The notes: generated by a model from the letters alone, not told the origin. Counted from the first letter of the stretch, positions 35,993-44,245 are shown. The stretch: DNA of 64,000 bases from Synechococcaceae cyanobacterium (GCA_947378425.1 CANCJV010000004.1:1-64000), one strand, 5' to 3'. Translations and numbers: made by a program.

Positions 35993-37017
35993 AAGCGCAT
36001 TCTGGCCTTGGCCTGGTGCTGGCGGGGCTCCTGGCCCTGCCGGTCCTTCCGGCTGGAGCATCATGGCGTCCTTCCAGCCAGACCGCTGGTCCGGAGGCGA
36101 ACAGCCTCGTGGCCCGCGGGGGCGGCGGCGGCGGTGGTGGTGGTCGCGGCGGCCGTGGCGGTGGGGGAAGCCGTGGCGGTGGCGGTAGTCGCGGCGGCGG
36201 TGGTGCCCGCACCGGCTTCAGTACGGCCGGCGGCGGCGGCGGGCTGAACCGGGGCGCCAGTCGTCCGGATGGCGGCTGGAGCAATAATTCCCGCGGCTCC
36301 AGGGCTGGTGGCGGCCCCAGCCTCGATCGTCGTCCAGCCGTATCCTCCGGCACCAATCGTGGAAGCGGGGCCACCAACTTCGGCGATCGCAATCCGGGCA
36401 ACCGCAACCTGAATGATCGCAATCCGGGCAATCGCAATCCGGGCAATCGGAATCTGAGTGATCGGAATCTGAGTGATCGCAATCTAAATGATCGCAATCT
36501 GGGGGGCCGCAATCTGAATGATCGTAATTTCAGTGATCGCAACCTCAATCAGAATCTGAACCGCAACGTTGAGCGCAACTGGAATCGCACGGTCAACATC
36601 AATGCCGTCAATCTCCGTCCCGGTTGGGCACGTCCCGGCTGGGGCTACGCCCGCCCCTGGAACTATGGCTGGTATGGGGGCTGGGCGACTCCCACCTGGG
36701 GCTGGTGGGGAGCCCGGGCAGCGGTCTGGGGGATCGGCACTTTAGCCAGTGCCGCAATCATCAATGAGGCTGTCGATAACGCTATCAACAGCCAACAAAC
36801 GATGATCGTTGTACCCAACAGCAGCTATCAGTTATTGTATGGAACAGTGCAGCCAATCGGCAGCAACAGTGTGCAGTTCAATGCCAGTATTGATGGTGCC
36901 ACCTATCAGCTGACAGCAGATTGCCAAAGTGGCCTGCTCAATGGCGTTCAACCAGCCAGCTCAGCTGAAGCCGAGCTGTTGAATGCGGCCTGTCAGGTTG
37001 CATTCGGCAACAGTTGA
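35989..37017 (+). CDS. Secreted glycine-rich protein with five-residue RN repeats
   Basis: 342 residues. A signal peptide (about 1-24, LVLAGLLALPVLPAGA) is followed by four zones: an Arg/Gly-rich zone (about 42-100), the pentad repeat zone (about 132-186), a Trp/Tyr/Gly-rich zone (PGWARPGWGYARPWNYGWYGGW), and a conserved-looking C-terminal domain of about 90 residues with the start VVPNSSYQLLYGTVQP and two Cys. The layout suggests a surface or matrix protein, but the function is unknown. It is co-translated with the upstream exported protein. Confidence 0.75.
   Translation: MKAHSGLGLVLAGLLALPVLPAGASWRPSSQTAGPEANSLVARGGGGGGGGGRGGRGGGGSRGGGGSRGGGGARTGFSTAGGGGGLNRGASRPDGGWSNNSRGSRAGGGPSLDRRPAVSSGTNRGSGATNFGDRNPGNRNLNDRNPGNRNPGNRNLSDRNLSDRNLNDRNLGGRNLNDRNFSDRNLNQNLNRNVERNWNRTVNINAVNLRPGWARPGWGYARPWNYGWYGGWATPTWGWWGARAAVWGIGTLASAAIINEAVDNAINSQQTMIVVPNSSYQLLYGTVQPIGSNSVQFNASIDGATYQLTADCQSGLLNGVQPASSAEAELLNAACQVAFGNS
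36115..36250 (+). repeat. Gly/Arg low-complexity coding tract
   Basis: GGC/GGT-rich repeats encode runs of glycine broken by Arg and Ser (RGGGG units). Such tracts are prone to slippage; the frame is kept throughout. Confidence 0.8.
36382..36546 (+). repeat. 15-base coding repeats, 11 units
   Basis: Eleven successive 15-base units encode pentads of the form (G/S/N)-(D/N/G)-R-N-(L/P/F), such as SDRNL and GNRNP. The DNA copies differ at a few positions (typical unit AGTGATCGCAATCTG), so the array is diverged tandem duplication rather than recent slippage. The spacing and Leu every fifth residue resemble pentapeptide-repeat proteins, but the central residue is Arg rather than Ala-D/N-L-x-x. Confidence 0.8.
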
Positions 37018-37039
37018 AATCTTCAAAGATCTTGGGCTC

Positions 37040-38890
37040 TCAGCTGGTTACGACTCGATTGCGCCCTTCCAGCTTAGCCCGGTAAAGGGCGTGTTCGGCT
37101 CGGTTAATGAGTGATTCGCTGTCATCGTTACCTGTTCTCAGGCAAGAAATGCCAATGCTGATCGTGACACTGATCTGCTGATCATCGTTTGTGATCACCT
37201 TGCGTTCGACTGCCTCAAGAAATTTTTCAGCGAGCAATTCCGCAGATTCCATCGAGCACATTGGCAATATCAGACTGAATTCAGCATCGCCACTCCTGCA
37301 GAGGCAGTCGGTCGTTCTTGATCGAGCTTGCATATCTGCAACCAAATCAATCAAAACCTTTTCAACCATCGACTGTCCGTAACTATCTCGAATCTGTTTG
37401 CAGTGATCAACTTCGAAGCAAATACAACTGAGCTCGCTACGATCTCGATTGCTACGTTGCAGCTCAAAATCCAAGCGACGGTACAGCTCATGACGGTTGA
37501 AGCAGCCCGTCAGCGGGTCCGTGGTGTTGAGGGTGTTCACCTCCTCCCTGGAGGTCTTGAGTCTGATCCTGGCATTTCGCAAATCATCGTGCAAGCCATT
37601 GATCAAATTGCTACGCTGATTGAGCAGGACTATGACATGATTGAGGTCAACAATGAAGCCTGTCCTCAATGGCTTCAGCGTTGAGGGCTTGGGCACTTGC
37701 AAACCCTTCCCAGCAGAGACAGGCTCAGCCTCCTGTTTCGCCGCACCACGAAGATGGAGCAGACTGAATTGCTTCGATAACTCATAAGCAAGCATTTCAC
37801 TGATAAGCACGGCAAATAACAAGCTCCAGGCCAAAATGCTAATATTTTGAATACTCTGACGCTGCAGTTCTTGAATCAGCTCCCGGGCAGGCTTGATCGC
37901 AATGACGCTGACGGGTTCATTCGATTTGGCGAGATAGGAATCCTGACCTGTGCTGACCTTGGCCAGGTCCAGCTTCCAATAGCTGTTGACCAGGCGACTG
38001 AACTGAGTCAACGATTGAGATGTCGAGAGCAATTCCAGTCCTCTTATCTTGACTGCAATATCATTGTTTGATTTGTGACTATACGACAAGGCCTTAAAAA
38101 GACCTGGGTTCGATTGGAAATGCTGGGGCATGGCAGATATTTTATTTCGCTCAAATTCAATCAATTCACCACTGTCATGCAGGGAATCGGCAAGTTCCTG
38201 AAGCTGATCATCCCTTGCCGTTGCCACGACCCTGGCAATCATTTGCAGACGTTCCAGCTCTCCTTTTTCACTGACCTGCATCGACTGATTGGAAACAATG
38301 GTCAGGATAATCAGACTTGGTGTGATCATGGAGACCATCATCAGAGCCATGACCATGCCATGCACAGGAATCGCTTTAGAGCGGTCACTCGACGACCACA
38401 AAATCCTGAAAATCAGAAAAAGACTGAAGCCAATTGTTGTATTGATCACACCGTTAAGAGATTGCTTAATCGCCATTAGCAGCATATGGCTAGGATCAAG
38501 ATTGATGGCAAGACCGAACAAGATAAACACCATTGGAATACCAATGATGGCCCAATAGAGAACATCAGCGAGAATAATTCGACCATTAGCCCGCTTGTTA
38601 TCGGTATTGCCGAAAACCTGCAGATAAGACCTGAGCCATAGCAGCTCGATCATCACCGTCAGGGCACACCAGGGATAACCCCAGATTTTCCACGTGATAA
38701 CGCTGGCACTAATCCCCACCAAAAGCCCAATATCACCAAGCAGCAATAGAGAAAAGACACCGAGACTGGATCCCAATAATAATTCAAAGCCAAAGAAAAG
38801 TTCAAGGCACATCAGATTCAGCCCAATGGCGATCACACTCAGGATCAGGGCCCAGATCCACTGCTGCCTCTGCCTCGGGTCGATGATCAT
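37040..38890 (-). CDS. Membrane protein with degenerate GGDEF domain
   Basis: ATG 38890 gives 616 residues. About six N-terminal membrane helices (from WIWALILSVIAIGLNL) are followed by an extracytoplasmic stretch, another helix (ILAWSLLFAVLISEML), a coiled coil and a GGDEF domain (about 450-616). The catalytic loop reads SGDAEF in place of GGDEF, and the first motif reads VDHCKQIRDSYG with Arg where cyclases have Asn. The inhibitory I-site R-x-x-D (RTTD) is kept five residues upstream. It is therefore more likely a c-di-GMP sensor or inactive than a cyclase. The gene is less GC-rich than its neighbours. Confidence 0.82.
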   Translation of the reverse strand: MIIDPRQRQQWIWALILSVIAIGLNLMCLELFFGFELLLGSSLGVFSLLLLGDIGLLVGISASVITWKIWGYPWCALTVMIELLWLRSYLQVFGNTDNKRANGRIILADVLYWAIIGIPMVFILFGLAINLDPSHMLLMAIKQSLNGVINTTIGFSLFLIFRILWSSSDRSKAIPVHGMVMALMMVSMITPSLIILTIVSNQSMQVSEKGELERLQMIARVVATARDDQLQELADSLHDSGELIEFERNKISAMPQHFQSNPGLFKALSYSHKSNNDIAVKIRGLELLSTSQSLTQFSRLVNSYWKLDLAKVSTGQDSYLAKSNEPVSVIAIKPARELIQELQRQSIQNISILAWSLLFAVLISEMLAYELSKQFSLLHLRGAAKQEAEPVSAGKGLQVPKPSTLKPLRTGFIVDLNHVIVLLNQRSNLINGLHDDLRNARIRLKTSREEVNTLNTTDPLTGCFNRHELYRRLDFELQRSNRDRSELSCICFEVDHCKQIRDSYGQSMVEKVLIDLVADMQARSRTTDCLCRSGDAEFSLILPMCSMESAELLAEKFLEAVERKVITNDDQQISVTISIGISCLRTGNDDSESLINRAEHALYRAKLEGRNRVVTS

Positions 38891-39124
38891 TGCTGGCAAG
38901 ACTGGTCTCAACGGCCTTTGCCAGGCTACGAGGCTGTCGAGCTTCGATCCGTGCCTCCGTTCTCCACAGACGCCCGTAGATCCGCCCAGATCCCTGTGGC
39001 TACAACAGATGTGCCAGGTCATGGAACATGAACCAGACCCTGGGCCTCCCCCGGCTTTGAGGACAGGTCACCAGGGGTGAAGCCATGACCTCCAGACTGT
39101 CGATCAATCAGCAACCCCACCCAG

Positions 39125-39289
39125 TCACGACGCCGGTTCACGACACAGCAGCAGCAGGCTGCTGCGCACTGCCTGCAGAAGGGCCTCTACTGCAACATCG
39201 TCAGGGTTGAAGGAGGTGGCGTCGAGGCCGAGGGCAATGCTCCACTGACTGTGCTCGGCGGGGTCTGGGCGCTCGGTGAGGCTGGCCAT
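39125..39289 (-). CDS. Small protein, unknown
   Basis: ATG 39289 gives 54 residues: an acidic N-terminal part (TERPDPAEHSQW) and an amphipathic helix (VAVEALLQAVRSSLLLLC). It was chosen as coding because the composition is protein-like and it lies alone between two longer genes. No family was recognised. Confidence 0.4.
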   Translation of the reverse strand: MASLTERPDPAEHSQWSIALGLDATSFNPDDVAVEALLQAVRSSLLLLCREPAS

Positions 39290-39454
39290 GAGGTAAGCGC
39301 GTTCAGCGCGACGCTCGACCCCCATCCTGTGGCGGCCGGCGTTGAGAGACTCGTGGAGCTCCCCTGGGCGGTGACCAGACGGGATCCTTCAGTAACAGCG
39401 ATGGGGCGGCTGGATCCAAGGAGATCCAACGAGAGCCGTGAGAACCGAATGGAC

Positions 39455-40417
39455 CTAACCAGCCGACTCCAGCAGGTTGATCCGATACAGCACGTCCTCA
39501 AGTGCCGCAGCAGCTGTGATGGCGCTGTAGCGCTGGGGGTTGGCCGGGGTGCAGCAGCTGGCCAGGGGGGAGAGCACCGTCCAGGGTCGGGGATGGCAGA
39601 ACTGCACAACGCTGTAGCGCTCGTCACTCGCCCCAGAAGCCGCCACCACCCGATGCCAGCCCGCCGGGATCAACCCGTTGCTGAGCCGCTCCAGCATCAG
39701 ACCGGTGTTGATGATGACGCGCCCCTGGGGCGGCACAGCCTCGACCCAGCGGCCATCCACCCGCACCTGCAGCCCGGCGGCGGTGGCCCTTGGCAAGGCC
39801 GTGATCAGATTGATGTCAGCGTGAGCCGCGGCCCAGACGTGGCCCATCGCCGGAGCTCCCGCCATGGGCGGATAGCGGATCGCCCGGGTCAGGGTCGGGG
39901 CCTCGGCTGTCATCTCATCGAAGAAGATTTCGGCGACGCCAAGGGTGAGCGCAATGATGCGGAGAAAGCGGCGTTGCAGGGCTGCCACCGCCTGGTGAAA
40001 GGCGACCAGAACCGCCGTGATCCCCGGCACCACCTCCTCCGGCAGCAGCTGCTCGGGGTAGTTGCTCGGATAGTGCCGGCGAAGGGGATGGGCTGACGGA
40101 ATCGGCACGGACCAGTTGAGCATCTCCTTCCAGTCCGCCTGGAGGCTGCCGGCCGCCGTTTCCACCAGCAATCCGGTGTATCCGGTCTGGCCATGGGCTC
40201 CAGGGGCCACGAAGCGCTGCTTGATCGACGGCTCCAGTGAGAAGAAGCGAGCCAACAGGCCATAGGCCGTATCGAGCAGATCCTCCGGCAGATCACAGCG
40301 GGTGTAGACAAAACCCGTCTGCAGACTGCGTCTTACCCCGTCGACCACTGCGGCCCGGTTGGCCTCGCCGCCGCGCTCGAAGGCCAGCAGATCGATATCG
40401 AGAATGGAGCTCGTCAT
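39455..40417 (-). CDS. Fe(II)/2-oxoglutarate oxygenase, isopenicillin N synthase-like
   Basis: ATG 40417 gives 320 residues. The N-terminal part matches the plant-type/IPNS layout (DGVRRSLQTGFVYTR). The iron triad is visible as H-x-D in AAHADINLITALP, with the distal His in GWHRVVAA. The 2OG-binding R-x-S motif is in ERYSVVQF. Relatives hydroxylate or desaturate small molecules; the substrate is unknown. The 320-base upstream region contains no other gene on this strand. Confidence 0.85.
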   Translation of the reverse strand: MTSSILDIDLLAFERGGEANRAAVVDGVRRSLQTGFVYTRCDLPEDLLDTAYGLLARFFSLEPSIKQRFVAPGAHGQTGYTGLLVETAAGSLQADWKEMLNWSVPIPSAHPLRRHYPSNYPEQLLPEEVVPGITAVLVAFHQAVAALQRRFLRIIALTLGVAEIFFDEMTAEAPTLTRAIRYPPMAGAPAMGHVWAAAHADINLITALPRATAAGLQVRVDGRWVEAVPPQGRVIINTGLMLERLSNGLIPAGWHRVVAASGASDERYSVVQFCHPRPWTVLSPLASCCTPANPQRYSAITAAAALEDVLYRINLLESAG

Positions 40418-40669
40418 ACAGAAATGTGCTGCAGCCCATGGGCTGGTGTCCGGGGGTCGCCGGCATGCCGCGCTCTGGAGACTAGAGGCCCGAAGGGCGT
40501 CGATCCCGGGAATCTTCGTCATGGGTCCCGGTGACGAACACGAGACCTGCGCCAGCAGCAGCCTGCTGTCGATCCCCGGTGACGGCGCTTGAACCCCGCG
40601 TCCCACCAGTCGCCCACCCCAGGACCCCAGAAGGCCCCGCCCAGGAGCCAATTCCACCCTGGTCAGACC

Positions 40670-40691
40670 AGTACAGAAGTACTAATATTTA
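40670..40691 (+). promoter_or_regulatory. LexA-box-like palindrome over a promoter
   Basis: AGTACAGAAGTACT (40670-40683) is a perfect 5-base inverted repeat with a 4-base spacer and fits the reported cyanobacterial LexA pattern RGTACNNNDGTWCB at every position. A -10-like TATTTA lies at 40686-40691. The next start codon, of the DUF3104-like gene, is 54 bases downstream. LexA in some cyanobacteria regulates genes other than DNA repair. Confidence 0.6.
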
Positions 40692-40736
40692 TACGTACCA
40701 TCCCTGGCGACCGCTCCTGCGCGGCGTCTGTCTGCC

Positions 40737-41003
40737 ATGGCTCCCGGACAGATTGATCCAGCGGTCGCCCCCCTGAGGCTGGCCAATCCCCACCGCTTCC
40801 GCGACGTGCGCCGCGGTCACCTGGCCGTTGTGGCCATGGCTGGCCGTCCCTGGTTCATCGGCCGGGTCTGCGAGGTGAGTTGTCGCCAGGGAAGCCGCAC
40901 CCCCGGCTTCGTCAGGGTGATCAACATCGACAGCGGCGAACCGGAACGGGTGCCTGCCCCCTGGATCGTCGAACTGATGTCGGAGCGGGGCCTGCTGCCC
41001 TGA
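40737..41003 (+). CDS. DUF3104-like small protein
   Basis: 88 residues. The pattern VRRGHLAVVAMAGRPWFIGRV, then SRTPGFVRVINIDSGEPERVPA, matches the layout of DUF3104 proteins, which are largely restricted to picocyanobacteria: an SH3-like small beta protein with W-x-x-G-x-V and x-V-x-N-V-D-T-G segments. Function unknown. It is the first gene after the LexA-like box and may be transcribed with the rhomboid gene 50 bases downstream. Confidence 0.6.
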   Translation: MAPGQIDPAVAPLRLANPHRFRDVRRGHLAVVAMAGRPWFIGRVCEVSCRQGSRTPGFVRVINIDSGEPERVPAPWIVELMSERGLLP

Positions 41004-41052
41004 GCCCTCCAGACTGGTCATCACCACTCCACGGCGAGCTGCCAGCCGGCGC

Positions 41053-41601
41053 ATGATCAAACTGCCGTCCTCCCTGGCCCTGCCTCCATTGCTCCTGGCG
41101 ATCGCCTGGGGCCAGGAACTGATCGACCAGTTCATCTTTGCCGGTCACTGGAATCTGGCGATGGTGCCGGGGGGATCCGTCCTTGGCGTTCTGACCGCCC
41201 CGTTCAGTCACGCTGGCTTCGGCCATCTGATCAGCAACAGTCTCTGGTTCCTGCCCCTCTCCTGGCTGGTGCTGGCCAAGGGGCGACGCGATTACCTGGC
41301 GGTCTGGATCGGGGTCTATGCCACCGCCCTTCCGGTCTGGTTGTTCTGGCCGGTGGGCAGCCATGGCCTCTCCGGGGTGATCTATGGCCTGCTCGGGTAT
41401 CTGCTGGTCATCGGCTGGCTGGAGAAGCGGCCGCTGTCCCTGCTGTTGTCCCTCGGTTGCCTGGGGCTCTACGGCGGGCTGTTGCCAGCGCTGTTGCCCT
41501 TCTTCAGCCCTGCCGGCGTCAGCTGGATCGGCCATGCCTCCGGCTTTGCCGGCGGGGTGCTGGCTGCCCTGGCGATCCATCGCGAGCCCACCCCCGCCTG
41601 A
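41053..41601 (+). CDS. Rhomboid-family intramembrane serine protease
   Basis: 182 residues with six predicted helices. Catalytic features are the helix 2 His-Asn segment GHLISNSLW, the nucleophile Ser in GLSGVIYGLLGY (G-x-S-G), and the catalytic His in WIGHASGFAGG. It is a short rhomboid without extra domains. It is followed 16 bases later by the aspartic protease-like gene. Confidence 0.88.
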   Translation: MIKLPSSLALPPLLLAIAWGQELIDQFIFAGHWNLAMVPGGSVLGVLTAPFSHAGFGHLISNSLWFLPLSWLVLAKGRRDYLAVWIGVYATALPVWLFWPVGSHGLSGVIYGLLGYLLVIGWLEKRPLSLLLSLGCLGLYGGLLPALLPFFSPAGVSWIGHASGFAGGVLAALAIHREPTPA

Positions 41602-41616
41602 GTCACCACCCTCCCC

Positions 41617-42597
41617 ATGCCCCCGCCCCTGCTGCTCGCCCTCGTCACCGCCCTGATCCAACTCAAAGGCGCGCCGCTGTCGGGGGGGACCCTCCGCGGC
41701 AGCGCCTCGATCCACCTCGAGCGAGCCAATGGCGGTGATACGCCCGTGTTGACCATGGCCAGTCCTGGCGGCGTCGTGCGGCTGCTGCTCGACAGCGGCG
41801 CCTCCTCGACCATGGTGACCCCGGAGCTGGCCCAGCGCCTGGGACTTCCCAGCCAGGCTCTCACCGACCACGGGATTGAGCTGGCCGGAGGCGGTTCAGG
41901 CTGCGCCGCCCTTCAGCCACGTCGCACCCGCCTGCCCAAGCTGGAGCTGCGCAGCGAGGGGCAACAGGGTTCACTGCGACTGAGCGGTGTCGAGGCCCTG
42001 GTGATGCCGGTGGCGGCGCTGCCCACGGGGATTGATGGCGTTCTGGGAATCCCGAGCCTGCGCCAGGTACCGCTATGGATCGATCCCCAGCGCAACCGGC
42101 TTGCCCTGGGGCCAGCGGCCCTGAGAGCGGCGCGGGCCGCTCCTCCCAGCGCCTCGAGCCTCACGATCCCGTTGCATTGGCGGCGCGGTGTGCCGCTGTT
42201 GGAGCTCCACAGCCCGGGGGCAGTCGTGCCTGCCTTGGCGGACACCGGTGCCGAGGGACTGTTCGTCAGTCCGGCCCTGGCGGCCCGGCTGCAGGCCCTC
42301 GGCCCCGCCGAGCCGCTGCGCCTGACTGGTTTCTGTGGCGAGCAGGCGGTGGAGCTGCGGCGCTACGGAAGCCTGTCGCTTGGCGACCTGCCTCTGGCCG
42401 ACCCGTCGCTCAGCACCCTGGCTCTGGGCGATGGGGGCAGGAACCGAGCCCAGCCAACGGCTGTGGCGGCGATCCGCATCGAGAATCCGATTTTCGCTCA
42501 GCTGGGGGTTGAGGCGATCGTCGGCCAGGAACTGCTGCGCAGCCGTCCCCAGCTCTGGCGGCTGGAGAGCCAACCACCCCGGCTCGAGTTGCGATGA
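41617..42597 (+). CDS. Retropepsin-like aspartic protease with two D-(S/T)-G motifs
   Basis: 326 residues. The catalytic-type motif LLLDSGASSTMV is at about residue 65 and the second, ALADTGAEGLFV, at about 207, each followed by the flap-like pattern and a GIDGVLGIPSLRQVPLWID or VGQELL segment. This is the two-lobe arrangement of a pepsin-like single-chain enzyme, made from two retropepsin folds. The N-terminus LLLALVTALI may be a weak signal anchor. Its stop overlaps the next ATG (ATGA). Confidence 0.8.
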   Translation: MPPPLLLALVTALIQLKGAPLSGGTLRGSASIHLERANGGDTPVLTMASPGGVVRLLLDSGASSTMVTPELAQRLGLPSQALTDHGIELAGGGSGCAALQPRRTRLPKLELRSEGQQGSLRLSGVEALVMPVAALPTGIDGVLGIPSLRQVPLWIDPQRNRLALGPAALRAARAAPPSASSLTIPLHWRRGVPLLELHSPGAVVPALADTGAEGLFVSPALAARLQALGPAEPLRLTGFCGEQAVELRRYGSLSLGDLPLADPSLSTLALGDGGRNRAQPTAVAAIRIENPIFAQLGVEAIVGQELLRSRPQLWRLESQPPRLELR

Positions 42598-43157
42598 CCG
42601 CCCTCACCCTGCTGGGTTCCCGCCTCGTCGAGGCCCTGACGGCACCCTTCGCTGTGGCACAACTGGCAATCGTGCTGGGCCTGTTCGGACTCTTCGGGCT
42701 GCTGGCATTCCCCCTGGGACTGGCGTCGGGTCTGCTCAGGCCCCCTTGGCGCCAACTGACAGCGAAGGCCTGGTTGCGGCTGGGGGCCAGCCTGGTGCTG
42801 ATGCCGGCGTTGCTGGAGGAGGGGCTGTTCCGGGTGCTGCTGCTGCCCAGGCGAGTGCTGGAGCTGGAGCCACTGGGCCAGGCGGGCTGGGTCGCCCTGA
42901 GTGTGGGCTTGTTTGTGCTCTATCACCCGGTATCCGGTTGGCTCTGGTATCCGGAGGGCCGTTGGCTGTTTCAGCAGGGCCGCTTTCTGGTGCCCTGCAG
43001 TCTGCTCGGGTTGGTGTGTGTGATCGCCTACGCCTGCACCGGATCGCTGTGGGCTCCGATGTTGCTTCACTGGATCACGCTGTTGATCTGGCTGGGGCCC
43101 TGTGACGGCGGCAGGGATCTCACGGATAGGCATTCGGCACGAAGAACTGCTCGTTGA
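42594..43157 (+). CDS. CPBP-family intramembrane glutamic protease (CAAX-protease-like)
   Basis: 187 residues with four or five helices. The family motifs are E-E-x-x-x-R in LLEEGLFRVLLL, H in VLYHPVSGW, and H in APMLLHWITLLIW. Bacterial CPBP proteins are linked to peptide maturation and immunity, but most lack a known substrate. It is coupled to the aspartic protease gene. Its 3' end overlaps the convergent ppk2 gene by 38 bases. Confidence 0.8.
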   Translation: MTALTLLGSRLVEALTAPFAVAQLAIVLGLFGLFGLLAFPLGLASGLLRPPWRQLTAKAWLRLGASLVLMPALLEEGLFRVLLLPRRVLELEPLGQAGWVALSVGLFVLYHPVSGWLWYPEGRWLFQQGRFLVPCSLLGLVCVIAYACTGSLWAPMLLHWITLLIWLGPCDGGRDLTDRHSARRTAR

Positions 43158-44043
43158 GCGGCGGCCGCTGATAGTCCCCGCCACTGCGGCGCGGCGGCAA
43201 CTTGATCGCCTTGGGGGTCATGTCTTCGTAGGGCACCTTGGAGAGCAGATGGCGAATGCAATTGAGGCGGGCTCGTCGTTTGTCATCGGCCTCAACGGTG
43301 AACCAGGGAGCCTCGGGAATGTTGGTGTGGGCAAACATCTCGTCCTTGGCTCTCGAGAATTCCACCCAACGATCGCGGGATTCGAGATCCATCGGGCTGA
43401 GCTTCCAGCGCCGGGCGGGATCCTTGAGCCGGGAGCGAAAACGCAGTTCCTGCTCTTCATCGCTGACCGAAAACCAGTACTTGATCAGGGTGATGCCACT
43501 GCGCACGAGCATGCGCTCGAATTCAGGAGAGGACTGCAGAAACTCGTCCACCTGGGCAGATGTGCAGAATCCCATCACCTTTTCGACGCCAGCCCGATTA
43601 TACCAGCTTCGATCAAAGATGACGATTTCACCAGCAGCTGGGAAATGCTCCACGTAGCGCTGGAAATACCATTGGCTTTTCTGCTGATCCGAAGGGGTGC
43701 CCAGGGCCACCACGTTGCAGCCGCGGGGATTGAGCGGCTCGGTGATGCGTTTGATCGTGCCCCCCTTGCCGGCCGCGTCGCGGCCTTCAAAGATCACAAT
43801 CAGGCGATAGCCCGTATCTTTGATCCAGTACTGCATCTTGACCAGTTCAACCTGGAGCCGGATCAGTTCCTTCTCGTAGAGATGGCGATCCATCCGGAAG
43901 GAGCCATCACTGGGACCTTCCCTGCTCAGATCTTCGAGGGTGGCGGAGGGCTGGTACTGCTCGCCATTGGCTTCATTTCTGCCGTTGCTGTGGGTAGCCG
44001 TTGCTGCCTTGGCGTGTTTCTGGCCTGACTTGTGCTTGCCCAT
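43120..44043 (-). CDS. ppk2: Polyphosphate kinase 2
   Basis: Transfers phosphate between polyphosphate and nucleotides. 307 residues with a Lys/Gly-rich N-terminal tail, then the PPK2 core: Walker A FEGRDAAGKGG, the lid and Walker B motif DRSWYNRAG, then RFRSRLKDPARRWKLSPMD. The single-domain length fits class I/III PPK2. Its stop region overlaps the convergent CPBP gene. Confidence 0.93.
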   Translation of the reverse strand: MGKHKSGQKHAKAATATHSNGRNEANGEQYQPSATLEDLSREGPSDGSFRMDRHLYEKELIRLQVELVKMQYWIKDTGYRLIVIFEGRDAAGKGGTIKRITEPLNPRGCNVVALGTPSDQQKSQWYFQRYVEHFPAAGEIVIFDRSWYNRAGVEKVMGFCTSAQVDEFLQSSPEFERMLVRSGITLIKYWFSVSDEEQELRFRSRLKDPARRWKLSPMDLESRDRWVEFSRAKDEMFAHTNIPEAPWFTVEADDKRRARLNCIRHLLSKVPYEDMTPKAIKLPPRRSGGDYQRPPLNEQFFVPNAYP

Positions 44044-44080
44044 GGCGTCGCCGGTTCAGGAGATTCACGCCAAGCCTGGC

Positions 44081-44245
44081 TCAGATCAAGGCCACAGGCA
44101 CACCCACGGGGCCCCACTGGGCGATCAGCTGCTCCATCCGCACCAACTGATAGCGGCTCTGCTCGTTGGGTTCACTGACGTAGTGACGGCGGAGAGAGTC
44201 CAGCTCAAGCTGCAGCGCAGTCAGCACAGGGTGGTTCTCGTCCAT
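44081..44245 (-). CDS. Small protein, unknown (54 residues)
   Basis: ATG 44245 is preceded by AAGGAGGT (44248-44255), an almost complete Shine-Dalgarno sequence, though only 2 bases before the ATG. The product is a mostly helical acidic/basic protein (ENHPVLTALQLELDSLRRHY, EQSRYQLVRMEQLIAQ). The coding phase is consistent to TGA 44081. It lies upstream of ppk2 on the same strand. No family was recognised. Confidence 0.65.
   Translation of the reverse strand: MDENHPVLTALQLELDSLRRHYVSEPNEQSRYQLVRMEQLIAQWGPVGVPVALI

Noticed and set aside
36115-36546. CRISPR-like array
   Set aside because: The repeats are 15 bases without spacers, in frame with a signal-peptide-bearing protein; they are coding repeats.
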